Part shown: positions 17,944-25,977 of the stretch, piece after piece
How positions within the stretch are numbered: the first letter of the stretch is position 1
How the letters are laid out: each line of letters begins with the position of its first letter
DNA from: Arthrobacter stackebrandtii
Lineage (GTDB): Bacteria; Actinomycetota; Actinomycetes; Actinomycetales; Micrococcaceae
DNA length: 64,000 bases
Direction: 5' to 3'
Assembly: GCF_017876675.1 (NCBI RefSeq)
Contig: NZ_JAGIOI010000001.1
Location: 4,363,939-4,427,938 of the forward strand
Notes under the pieces: model-generated
Database searches by the model: none
What the model was told of the DNA's origin: nothing
Seen by the model: only the letters and a program-made list of their open reading frames with translations
Program-made: the position numbers and the translations under genes

Positions 17944-19227
17944 CTACTCCGCGAACACCACACGCCGCAGGAAGTCGTTGCGGAACTTGCCGTCCGGATC
18001 AAGCCTGCCGGCCAGCGCCTTGAAGTCCCCGAAGTGCGGATACAGCGGCGCCAGGGCTGCGGCCTCGGAGTCGAACACCTTGCCCCAGTGCGGCCGGGCA
18101 CCAAACGGGGCGAGCGCTGCCTCAACAATCTTCACGACGTCCTCCACGGCCGCCTGGTCCCGGAACCAGGTGAAGTGGAAGGCCACGGAGTCGCGGCCGC
18201 CGGCAGTGCTGAGCCAAAGGTCGTCGGCCGCGACGGACCGGATCTCCGCCACCTGCAGCAGCGGCGTGATGACCCCACTGAGCCCGCGCAGCGCGTTGAT
18301 GGCAGCAACGGCGTGGACGCGGTCCACCAGGTACTCGGACTGGATCTCCTCCCCCGCGCTCGGCATGAACTCCATGCGGAAGTGCGGCAGCCGGTCCTGC
18401 CACAGCCCGGGCACGCCCAGCTGCTGCGTGCAGTTCACGGCCTCCACGCCGGGCAGCGGGTGCACCGCCTCGGTGGCGGCGTACCCGCCCAGCAGCCCCG
18501 CCGGGAAATCTGTGGTGCGCCCGTCACCGACGCGCTGCTTGAACCACACCTGCCCCACCGTGTCCCCGCTCCAGTCCGTGAACAGGCTGACCGAGTACGC
18601 CCGGCCGGTCACGGCGCCATAGTCCGCCAGCACCTGCGCCCACTCAACATCACGGTAGACGTGCTGCGCCACAGTGAACGACGGCTCAATGGCCAGCGTG
18701 ACCTCGGTAACGATTCCCAGCGCACCGAGCCCCACCACATACCCGGCAAAATCGGGCGTGTCCGCACGGCTGGCGGTGCGCACCTCCCCCGTGCCGTCCA
18801 CCAGCACAAGACGCACGACGGCGGCGGCCAGGTTGGCGTTGCCGTCGCCTGAGCCGTGGGTCGCGGTGGCAATCGCCCCGGCCACGGAGATGTGCGGCAG
18901 GGAGGCAAGGCTGGCCAGGGCGAGCCCGCGCTCCGCGAGGGCCACGGCCAACGTGCCATAGTTGCTGCCGCCGCCCACAGTCACGGTCATGGACTGTTCG
19001 TCAACGTCCAGCACGGGCGGCATCCGCTCCAGCGAAACTTGGATCTCGGCACAGTCGGCGATGGCATTGAAGGAGTGGCCCGACCCCAGCGCCTGGATGG
19101 ACGAGGCGCTGCGCACGATTGCCTGCAGTTCCTCCACACTTTCAGGACGCCGGAGCTCCGGCGCCCCGTAGCGGTAGTTGCCGGCCCAGTTGCTGTCCCG
19201 TTCACTGCGTACTGCCTGCTGCGTCAT
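17944..19227 (-). CDS. FAD-dependent alditol (xylitol/sorbitol) oxidase
   Basis: The 427-residue protein closely fits the Streptomyces AldO type. GSGHSFN near residue 47 carries the histidine expected to bind FAD covalently. SLPHISVAGAIATATHGSG forms the FAD-binding loop. The catalytic residues of AldO have counterparts in AEIRSVAADDLW (Glu and Arg) and HWGKVF (Lys). Such enzymes oxidise the C1 hydroxyl of polyols with O2, releasing H2O2. No signal peptide is seen, so it is cytoplasmic. It is convergent with the sugar operon and may belong to polyol use. Confidence 0.88.
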   Translation of the reverse strand: MTQQAVRSERDSNWAGNYRYGAPELRRPESVEELQAIVRSASSIQALGSGHSFNAIADCAEIQVSLERMPPVLDVDEQSMTVTVGGGSNYGTLAVALAERGLALASLASLPHISVAGAIATATHGSGDGNANLAAAVVRLVLVDGTGEVRTASRADTPDFAGYVVGLGALGIVTEVTLAIEPSFTVAQHVYRDVEWAQVLADYGAVTGRAYSVSLFTDWSGDTVGQVWFKQRVGDGRTTDFPAGLLGGYAATEAVHPLPGVEAVNCTQQLGVPGLWQDRLPHFRMEFMPSAGEEIQSEYLVDRVHAVAAINALRGLSGVITPLLQVAEIRSVAADDLWLSTAGGRDSVAFHFTWFRDQAAVEDVVKIVEAALAPFGARPHWGKVFDSEAAALAPLYPHFGDFKALAGRLDPDGKFRNDFLRRVVFAE

Positions 19228-19477
19228 GCGGTGGCCTCTTTCAAGAGATGCTCAAACTATTTTGATGTGACTAACAACATATCAAGCCGCTGCGTCCCGC
19301 ACCAGCAGGGCAGGCCGATGCTCACAGCCATAGCGCTTTTCGCGCCACCCACCCCCGGCTGCCGCGATGCCCACTACCCACGCATCCCCCAGCCCCGGCG
19401 CCTTCTCCACATTCCCATGATCCTGAACACGGGCCAGGAACAGCCGTGTGCAACCCACACAGGGGGACGCCGTGACC

Positions 19478-19551
19478 TTATGCGCCGCACTGGCGACAGA
19501 TCCTGCGCACAGTCCACGATGCGCATAGGCCGGAACCCGATGAGCGCATAA
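19478..19551. repeat. 74-base palindromic-ended element, copy 1
   Basis: The element starts with TTATGCGC and ends with GCGCATAA, so its ends are inverted repeats, and it contains further TGCGCA and GCGCAT motifs. It matches copy 2 in about 64 of 74 positions by eye. It resembles REP- or MITE-like intergenic elements. Confidence 0.65.
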
Positions 19552-19570
19552 TTCCTGCCCACCAGCGAAC

Positions 19571-19644
19571 TTATGCGCCTCAGCGGCGACGGATCCTGCG
19601 CATAGGCCACTATGCGCAGCGCCCGGAACCCGATGAGCGCATAA
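19571..19644. repeat. 74-base palindromic-ended element, copy 2
   Basis: Same orientation, same length and same TTATGCGC/GCGCATAA ends as copy 1, 19 bases further on. The right half (CGGAACCCGATGAGCGCATA) is identical in both; the differences cluster in the middle, including changes in the inner TGCGCA motifs. Confidence 0.65.
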
Positions 19645-19965
19645 GTTCAGGGGAACTGTTGAGCGCATGAATTCCGGGAAAGCGTGCGCAGAACCGGCGG
19701 GCTGCGGCGCGCCATCCCACCCAAGGCGCGGCGGGCGCCGTCGGGCCTGGAAAAATCTGGGGCCGCGCCCTGCTCTGCGCAATGCCGGCTCCCGGCGCGG
19801 AGCGAAACAGAGCCACGCCCCGCCAGGCACTCTCCCCAACAGCCCGGCAGCAGCCCGCGTTTTCGGGAACCCGCCGGTAACCCCTACTATGGCTAAGGCG
19901 CGCTCCACGCCACAATCACACTTGCGCACATCCCGCGCGCCCCGCCCCCTTACAAAGAGGAAACA

Positions 19966-21231
19966 ATGACGTTTTTGAAGAAAATACCCTTGCTCGGCTG
20001 GATAGTCCTGGCCATCATCCTGGGCATTCTGGCCGGCCCGGTCATGCCGGCATGGCTCGGCGGCGTGTTCATGACCTACAACTCGGTCTTCTCCGGCTTT
20101 CTGGGCTTCGTTGTACCGCTGATCATCCTGGGCCTGGTGGCCCCCGCAGTCGCAGAACTCGGCAAAGGCGCCGGCAAGTGGCTCGGAATCACCGCGGCAA
20201 TCGCCTACGGCTCCACCATCCTGGCTGGACTGCTGGCGTACTTCGCCAGCCGCTGGCTGTTCACGGCCAGCATGTCCGGAGCCGGCATGCAGTCGGCCGG
20301 CGAGGAATCCAGTTCCGGGTTCACCCCGTACCTGTCGGTCGTCGCCAGCGCCGGCGACTCCGCAACGGAAATTGTCCTGCCCCCGGCCATCGGTGTCATG
20401 AGCGCCCTGGTCCTGGCCTTTGTCATCGGCATCGGCCTGACCTCCTTCCACAGCAAGGTCCTCTTCCGCGGCCTGGTGGAATTCCGCACCATCATCGAGG
20501 CCGTCATCCGGCGCATCATCGTCCCGGCACTGCCGCTGTTCATCTTCGGCATCTTCCTGGACCTCTCGGCCAGCGGCTCCGCCATGACGGTCGTGAGCAA
20601 GTTCCTCTTTGTGGCGCTCGTGTCCTTTGCCCTGACACTTGTGGTCCTGCTGCTGCAGTACACGGTGGCCGGGACCCTGAACGGCATCAACCCGTTCAAG
20701 GCACTGTGGACCATGCGCGACGCCTACTTCACCGCCCTTGGCACTTCTTCCTCCGCCGCCACCATCCCGGTGACGCTGGAATCCACCAAGAAGAACGGCG
20801 TCTCCAACTCCGTCGCAGGCTTCGTGGTGCCCCTGTGCGCCACCATCCACCTCTCCGGCTCGATGGTGAAGATCACCACCTTCTCCATCGCCGTGCTCCT
20901 GCTGACCGGCGGCGACGTCTCCTTCGGCGCCTACCTGCCATTCATCCTGATGCTCGGCGTCATGATGATCGCCGCACCGGGCGTCCCGGGCGGTGCCATC
21001 GCCGCCGCCGCGGGACTGCTGGGCCAGATGCTCGGCTTCGGTGAGATGGAAGTGGGCCTCATGTTCGCCGCCTACATCGCCCTCGACAGCTTCGGCACGG
21101 CCACCAACGTCACCGGCGACGGAGCCATTGCCCTCATCATGGACAAGCTCACCGGCGGCAAGCTGAGCGTCCTCGACAAGGAAGAGGCTGCCGAGGTCGC
21201 CGAATCCCTGGAGCCGGCCCTGGCCCCCTAA
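19966..21231 (+). CDS. Dicarboxylate/amino acid:cation symporter (DAACS family)
   Basis: The 421-residue membrane protein has the glutamate/dicarboxylate transporter pattern: N-terminal membrane helices (LGWIVLAIILGILAGPVMP), the serine-rich re-entrant loop region LGTSSSAATIPVTLE near residue 260, and the second loop TNVTGDGAIALIM near the C-terminus that binds cation and substrate. Such proteins import C4-dicarboxylates, glutamate or small amino acids with Na+ or H+. It is only distantly similar to the dctA-type gene that follows and converges on it. Confidence 0.9.
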   Translation: MTFLKKIPLLGWIVLAIILGILAGPVMPAWLGGVFMTYNSVFSGFLGFVVPLIILGLVAPAVAELGKGAGKWLGITAAIAYGSTILAGLLAYFASRWLFTASMSGAGMQSAGEESSSGFTPYLSVVASAGDSATEIVLPPAIGVMSALVLAFVIGIGLTSFHSKVLFRGLVEFRTIIEAVIRRIIVPALPLFIFGIFLDLSASGSAMTVVSKFLFVALVSFALTLVVLLLQYTVAGTLNGINPFKALWTMRDAYFTALGTSSSAATIPVTLESTKKNGVSNSVAGFVVPLCATIHLSGSMVKITTFSIAVLLLTGGDVSFGAYLPFILMLGVMMIAAPGVPGGAIAAAAGLLGQMLGFGEMEVGLMFAAYIALDSFGTATNVTGDGAIALIMDKLTGGKLSVLDKEEAAEVAESLEPALAP

Positions 21232-21251
21232 GGGATTTTTCTTCACGCGCT

Positions 21252-21308
21252 AGCACGACGGCGCCGGGTGCCTTCCAGCTGAAAGGCACCCGGCGCCGTC
21301 GTGCTTTT
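21252..21308. terminator. Bidirectional terminator between two symporter genes
   Basis: A 23-base stem (AGCACGACGGCGCCGGGTGC and three more pairs) closes on a short loop and is followed by TTTT on the plus strand. It serves the convergent DAACS and dctA genes. The GCACGACGGCG core recurs in other terminators of this window. Confidence 0.85.
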
Positions 21309-21317
21309 CGGGGAACG

Positions 21318-22673
21318 CTACACTCCGGCCGGAACCCGCTCCCCCGGGGCTGCCTCGGCCGAGGCGGGGACGCCGCCGTGGTCGTCGAAGTCCAGGGCGG
21401 ATTCGTCGAACGGCACGGCCCCGGAGAGGACGGCGCGGGCCTGGGGCACGTCGAGCTCATGCGTCCACTTGCCGATGAGCAGTGTGGCCACGGCGTTGCC
21501 GGTGAAGTTGGTGAGGGCGCGGCACTCGGACATGAACTTGTCGATGCCCACGATCACGCCCATGCCGTCCAGCAGCACAGGCTTGTGGGCGGCCAGGCCT
21601 GCGGCGAGCGTTGCCAGCCCGGCACCGGTGACGCCGGCGGCGCCCTTGGAGGCGATGACCATGAACACGAGCAGGCCGATCTGCTCGCCGAGATTCATGG
21701 GCAGGCCCATGGCGGTGGAGATGAAGATGGAGCTCATGGTCAGGTAGATGGCGGTGCCGTCGAGGTTGAACGAGTAGCCGGTGGGTACCGTGATGCCCAC
21801 AACGGGCTTGGAGACGCCCGCGTGCTCCATCTTGGCGATGAGGCGCGGCAGGGCGGACTCGGAGGAGGAGGTGGCGAAGATCAGCAGGTATTCGCGGGCC
21901 AGGTAGCGCATCAGGGCGAAGATGTTCAGGCCGGTGACGACTCGCAGGATGGAGCCGAGGATGACGACGATGAACACGGCGCAGGTCAGGTAGAAGGCGC
22001 CCATGAGGATGGCCATGGAGCCGATCGCGGCCCAGCCGGTGGCACCGACCACGGCGGCGATGGCACCGAAGGCGCCGATGGGGGCAACCCACATGATCAT
22101 CATCATGATCTTGAACACGAGCTTTTGCAGGTGCTGGATGAAGTTCAGGATGGGCTCGCCCTGCTTGCCCATGGACTGCAGCGCGAAGCCCACCATGAGG
22201 GCCACCACGAGGGTGGGCAGCACGGGAATGTCGCCGGGGATCATCTCCAGCAGGAACTTCACGGTGCTGTTTTCTTCGGAGGCCGCCGCCTTCTCGTACG
22301 GCTGCAGGTGCAGGCCGGAGCCGGGGTGGATGAGGTTGCCCACCACCAGGCCGATGGCGAGTGCCACGGTGGACATGGCCATGAAGTACAGCAGGGCCAG
22401 TCCGCCCACCTTGCCCACGGTGGCGGCCTTCGCGATGGAGCCGACGCCCAGGGCGATGGTGCAGAAGATGACCGGGGCGATGATCATCTTGATCAGCGCG
22501 ATGAACATCGTGCCCAGCGGCTTGAGCGCCTTGCCGAGCTCCGGCGCCAGCAGGCCGATCGCGGCGCCAAAGACGACGGCGGCGATGACGGCCACGTAGA
22601 GCCAGTGGGTCTTGTCCAGCTTGCGGCGTGCGGGCCTGGCCTTGGCGGCGGAGCCTCCCCGTTGAGAGCTCAT
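21318..22673 (-). CDS. dctA: C4-dicarboxylate transporter DctA-type symporter
   Basis: The 451-residue product has the DctA/GltP pattern: helices with IKMIIAPVIFCTIALGVG, the serine loop FATSSSESALPRL, and the C-terminal TNFTGNAVATLLIG region with the cation-binding Asn. It takes up succinate, fumarate and malate with protons or Na+. The start MSSQRGGSA was chosen because CCAGGAG stands just upstream. It is divergent from a CitAB/DcuSR-type two-component system, which probably controls it in response to dicarboxylates. Confidence 0.92.
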   Translation of the reverse strand: MSSQRGGSAAKARPARRKLDKTHWLYVAVIAAVVFGAAIGLLAPELGKALKPLGTMFIALIKMIIAPVIFCTIALGVGSIAKAATVGKVGGLALLYFMAMSTVALAIGLVVGNLIHPGSGLHLQPYEKAAASEENSTVKFLLEMIPGDIPVLPTLVVALMVGFALQSMGKQGEPILNFIQHLQKLVFKIMMMIMWVAPIGAFGAIAAVVGATGWAAIGSMAILMGAFYLTCAVFIVVILGSILRVVTGLNIFALMRYLAREYLLIFATSSSESALPRLIAKMEHAGVSKPVVGITVPTGYSFNLDGTAIYLTMSSIFISTAMGLPMNLGEQIGLLVFMVIASKGAAGVTGAGLATLAAGLAAHKPVLLDGMGVIVGIDKFMSECRALTNFTGNAVATLLIGKWTHELDVPQARAVLSGAVPFDESALDFDDHGGVPASAEAAPGERVPAGV

Positions 22674-22753
22674 GGTCACTCCTGGTGTTGGTTGGTGGTT
22701 AGCATTGGTGGGTGGCGTGCGATCCGCCTCACACAAGACTGCCCCCGAATGTG

Positions 22754-22767
22754 ACCGTCCTCACGGT
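22754..22767. promoter_or_regulatory. Small inverted repeat in the dctA/sensor kinase promoter region
   Basis: ACCGT-CCTC-ACGGT lies in the 126-base divergent region between dctA and the two-component system, 33 bases before the sensor kinase start. It could be a response-regulator site, but the arms are short. Confidence 0.3.
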
Positions 22768-22799
22768 TGTGTTCATATTGGTCGCATGAAAGGTTCACT

Positions 22800-24461
22800 A
22801 TGTTGTGGCGAAGCTGGAGCATTGCCGCCCGGCTCTTCGCAGCCAACCTGGTTTTTGTCCTGCTGCTGGCGGCGGGGATGGCTGTTGCCCTGGTGCTCGA
22901 CGCCGGTTCCCGCACCCATGAGCAGACCCGGCTCCGCATGGAATCGGTGGTGATGGCACTGGCGGACTCCCCCATGGTGCTTGAGGCTGCGGAGGGCACG
23001 GACCCGTCCGCCGTGCTGCAGCCGTACGCGGTGTCCGTGATGCGCGATGCCAGGGTGGATTTTGTGACGTTCATGGACCCCGCCGGCATCCGCTGGTCCC
23101 ACCCGAACCCGGAGCAGATCGGGAAGCCGTACGTGGGGTCCATTTCCCAGGCGCAGGCCGGCCAGGTGCACTCGGAAACCACGGCGGGCACGCTCGGCCC
23201 GTCCGTGCGCGTCATCGCACCCATCAAGGATGCCTCGGGAACCGTCCGGGGCATGGTGGCTGCCGGCGTGACGGTCAGCAACGTCCAGGTCCTGGTGGCG
23301 GCACGGATGCCCGCCGTGGCGGCCCTTGCGGCAGCCCTGTTTGCAGCCGGGTCGCTGGCTGCGTGGCTGCTGGGCCGCTACCTCAAGCGGGTAACCCTGG
23401 GCTGGGGGCCGAAGGAGCTGGGCCAGCTGTTTGTCTATTACGAATCCGTGCTGCACTCCGTCCGGGAGGGGCTGGTCCTGGTGGACCCGTCGGGCCGGCT
23501 GGTCCTGTACAACGACCACGCCGCCAAACTGCTTGGCCTGGCCGAGCCTCCAGCCGGGCCCGCCAACGGCAGGCCGTCGTTCACCACAGTCGACTCGCTC
23601 GAGCTGCCGGACTCCCTGGGCGGGCTGCTGCGCAGCGGGCGCACCGCGACGGACGAGGTCCACCTGGCCGGGGACCGGATGCTGGTGGTCAGCCAGCGCC
23701 CGGCTGTGGTCTCCGGCAGTGCCGCCCCGTCGGGGACGGTGGTGACACTGCGCGACCACACGGAGCTGACGCGGCTGGCCGGCAGCCTCAGCAGCACCGA
23801 AACCCTGGTGGAGGCGCTGCGTTCCCAGACGCATGAACACGCCAACCGGCTGCACGCCATCATCTCCCTGATCGAGCTGGGCCGCACCGGCGAGGCGCTG
23901 GAATTTGCCGCGGCCGACCATGCCGCCGCGGTTGCGCTCGCGTCCGAGCATGTGGGCTCGCTGGACGAGCCGTACCTGGCGGCCCTGCTGCTGGGCAAGC
24001 AGGCGCAGGCCGGCGAGCGCGGGGTGGCGCTGGACATCAGCGGTTCCGGCACGCTGCCGCCCGGCGCCCTGGATGCGCGGGAACTTGTCACACTTTTGGG
24101 CAACCTGGTGGACAACGCCATTGACGCCGCGGCCGGCCACTCCCCCGAACCCACGGTCTGGGCAGACCTGCTGGTGGCCGACGGAACCTTGACCATCACA
24201 GTTGCAGACAACGGGCCCGGCCTGCCCACCACCGACCTGGACGTGCTGGGGCGCATCGGCACCAGCGGCAAGGAGTCAGTGGCGCCGGGAGGCCGCGGTT
24301 ACGGCATCGCACTGATCAGGCGTGCCGCGGCCGCCCTGGGAGGCACCGTGGCAGGCGAGAACGACGGCGGGGCCGTCATGACCGCCGTCGTGCCGCTACC
24401 GCCGCAGACTTCATTGCAGGCACAGGCAATTCCAGGCGAGCACAGCGGAAGGCAGGACTAG
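22800..24461 (+). CDS. CitA/DcuS-type sensor histidine kinase
   Basis: The 553-residue protein has two membrane helices (about residues 10-28 and 165-190) bracketing an extracytoplasmic PAS-like sensor domain. Then come a cytoplasmic PAS domain, the CitA-type H-box THEHANRLHAI with the phosphorylated His near 345, and an ATPase domain (LVDNAIDAA, DNGPGLP, GRGYGIAL). The family senses citrate or C4-dicarboxylates outside the cell. The start MLWRSWS is preceded by AAGG. It is three bases from its response regulator and divergent from dctA. Confidence 0.93.
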   Translation: MLWRSWSIAARLFAANLVFVLLLAAGMAVALVLDAGSRTHEQTRLRMESVVMALADSPMVLEAAEGTDPSAVLQPYAVSVMRDARVDFVTFMDPAGIRWSHPNPEQIGKPYVGSISQAQAGQVHSETTAGTLGPSVRVIAPIKDASGTVRGMVAAGVTVSNVQVLVAARMPAVAALAAALFAAGSLAAWLLGRYLKRVTLGWGPKELGQLFVYYESVLHSVREGLVLVDPSGRLVLYNDHAAKLLGLAEPPAGPANGRPSFTTVDSLELPDSLGGLLRSGRTATDEVHLAGDRMLVVSQRPAVVSGSAAPSGTVVTLRDHTELTRLAGSLSSTETLVEALRSQTHEHANRLHAIISLIELGRTGEALEFAAADHAAAVALASEHVGSLDEPYLAALLLGKQAQAGERGVALDISGSGTLPPGALDARELVTLLGNLVDNAIDAAAGHSPEPTVWADLLVADGTLTITVADNGPGLPTTDLDVLGRIGTSGKESVAPGGRGYGIALIRRAAAALGGTVAGENDGGAVMTAVVPLPPQTSLQAQAIPGEHSGRQD

Positions 24462-24464
24462 GGC

Positions 24465-25166
24465 ATGGGCACACGTGGACCGATCAGGGTGCTGGTGGTG
24501 GACGATGAGCCAATCGCCCTGGCCGCCCATGCCGACTATGTGCGGCGGCTGGACGGCTTTGAGGTGGCGGCGCAGGCCCACGGAATGGGTGCCGCGCTGG
24601 CCGCCATACAGGATCCGGCGGTGGCTCCCGTGCACCTGGTCCTGCTGGACATGAACCTGACCGACGGACACGGCCTGGACCTGCTGCGGCGCATCCACGG
24701 GCTGGGCTTGCTGCCTGACGTCGTGGCCATCACTGCCGTGCGGGACGTCCATGTGGTGCGCTCGGCCATTGCGCTGGGCATCACCGCCTACCTGGTCAAG
24801 CCATTCACCTTCGCGGCGTTCCGGGAGAAGCTGGAGAACTACCGCAACTACCACGCGGCCTTGGCGGACTCGGCGCCCACCTCGCAGGACGCGATCGACA
24901 GGGCGCTGTCCGCGCTGCGCCCCTCGGGGAAGGTGGCGCTGCCCAAGGGGATGCTGCCGGAGACGCTGCGGGCCGTGGCGGACTGGCTGCGGGCGCAGCC
25001 CGAGCCTGCTTCTGCCACTGAGGCGGCGGCCGGGCTGTCGATGTCCCGGGTCACGGCCCGGCGCTACCTGGACTACCTGGTGGAGACGGGCTCAGCTGCG
25101 AAGGCCCCGCGCCACGGCTCGCCCGGCCGCCCGGAGCTGGAGTACCGCTGGTCCCTCACCCGTTGA
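24465..25166 (+). CDS. CitB/DcuR-type response regulator
   Basis: The 233-residue protein has a receiver domain with the acidic pocket VVDDEP, the phosphoacceptor Asp62 in LLDMNL, and the conserved Lys in LVKPFTF. The C-terminal part contains a helix-turn-helix (ATEAAAGLSMSRVTARRYL), as in CitB and DcuR. It is co-transcribed with the sensor kinase and likely activates dctA when dicarboxylates are present. Confidence 0.93.
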   Translation: MGTRGPIRVLVVDDEPIALAAHADYVRRLDGFEVAAQAHGMGAALAAIQDPAVAPVHLVLLDMNLTDGHGLDLLRRIHGLGLLPDVVAITAVRDVHVVRSAIALGITAYLVKPFTFAAFREKLENYRNYHAALADSAPTSQDAIDRALSALRPSGKVALPKGMLPETLRAVADWLRAQPEPASATEAAAGLSMSRVTARRYLDYLVETGSAAKAPRHGSPGRPELEYRWSLTR

Positions 25167-25249
25167 GGTGTGCCGGCCAACCCGGAACCCTGAAACGACG
25201 GTTCTTCCGGGCCACGGGCCCCAGGCAACGGACAATTGGCCAGGACGTC

Positions 25250-25819
25250 TCAGGCTGTTGCCCGCATGGGCCGGTAGCGCAGTGCGACTGCCCCCGATCC
25301 GAACTCATGGCGGTCCACCTGCTCGAGCGGGATGCGCTCTCGCAGGCCCGCGAGCAGCGTCGGACCGTGTCCGGCAAGGACCGGCTGCACCAGGAAGGCG
25401 TACTCGTCGATCAGCCCCAAGTCCGCCAGTGCCCGGGGAAGCGTCACACCGCCAACCCACAGGCCCCCGCCCGGCTCCTGCTTGAGCCGCTGAACCGCTT
25501 GCCCCGCGTCGCCCCGCACCAGCTCGGCATTCCAATCGACCCCCGCCAGCGTGTTCGACACGACGTACTTCCTCGCCCCGTCGATGGCCTCGGCGAACGG
25601 AATCTGCCACTCCTCCATCCAGTCAGGCCACCTGCCCGTGGCCGGCTTCCGCCACGCCGACTCCATCATCTCGTACGTCACCCGGCCGAACAGCAAGGCA
25701 TCGGCCCGCTCCATCTCGGCTGTCCAGAAGCGCATCGACTCCTCGTCCGGCGGGAGCCCTGCCTCATGATGGCAGCAGCCGTCGAGAGTTACGTTAATCG
25801 AGTATCGAAGTGGCCTCAT
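25250..25819 (-). CDS. Dihydrofolate reductase-fold (RibD C-terminal) family protein
   Basis: The 189-residue protein fits the RibD_C/DHFR-like family: RPLRYSINVTLDGC at the start, ALLFGRVTYEMM near residue 40, KYVVSNTL near 85 and GLIDEYAFLVQPVLAGHG near 140. Members are NADPH-binding reductases; many, like this stand-alone one, have no known substrate. A good ribosome binding site (AGGGAG) precedes the ATG. It stands alone, convergent with the response regulator gene, and is not linked to folate or riboflavin genes here. Confidence 0.85.
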   Translation of the reverse strand: MRPLRYSINVTLDGCCHHEAGLPPDEESMRFWTAEMERADALLFGRVTYEMMESAWRKPATGRWPDWMEEWQIPFAEAIDGARKYVVSNTLAGVDWNAELVRGDAGQAVQRLKQEPGGGLWVGGVTLPRALADLGLIDEYAFLVQPVLAGHGPTLLAGLRERIPLEQVDRHEFGSGAVALRYRPMRATA

Positions 25820-25977
25820 CTCGCTGTTCTCCCTTGATGCGCTCAGCGTGTTTTAACGGAACGGACAGTCAGCCAGGCCCCGGCTTCGCTTGAACCGCCC
25901 ATGGTCTGAGGATAGGCACCGTTGCCGGCCAGCGGAAGTGCCGGCGCACGGGCGGCCGGGCACATGATGCCCGCGCC

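Larger units (their letters stand above)
19228..19965. other. 738-base non-coding stretch with repeat elements
   Basis: No open frame here looks like a real gene. The stretch contains two 74-base repeat elements described separately, a further GAGCGCAT relic at about 19659, and, at its right end, the promoter and leader of the symporter gene (AGAGGAAACA before the ATG). The frames that stay open through it on the minus strand are low-complexity shadows. Confidence 0.7.

Noticed and set aside
19282..21246. 654-codon minus-strand frame over the DAACS symporter gene
   Set aside because: Its sequence is Gly/His/Asp-rich noise and runs through the intergenic repeats. The plus-strand symporter is clear.
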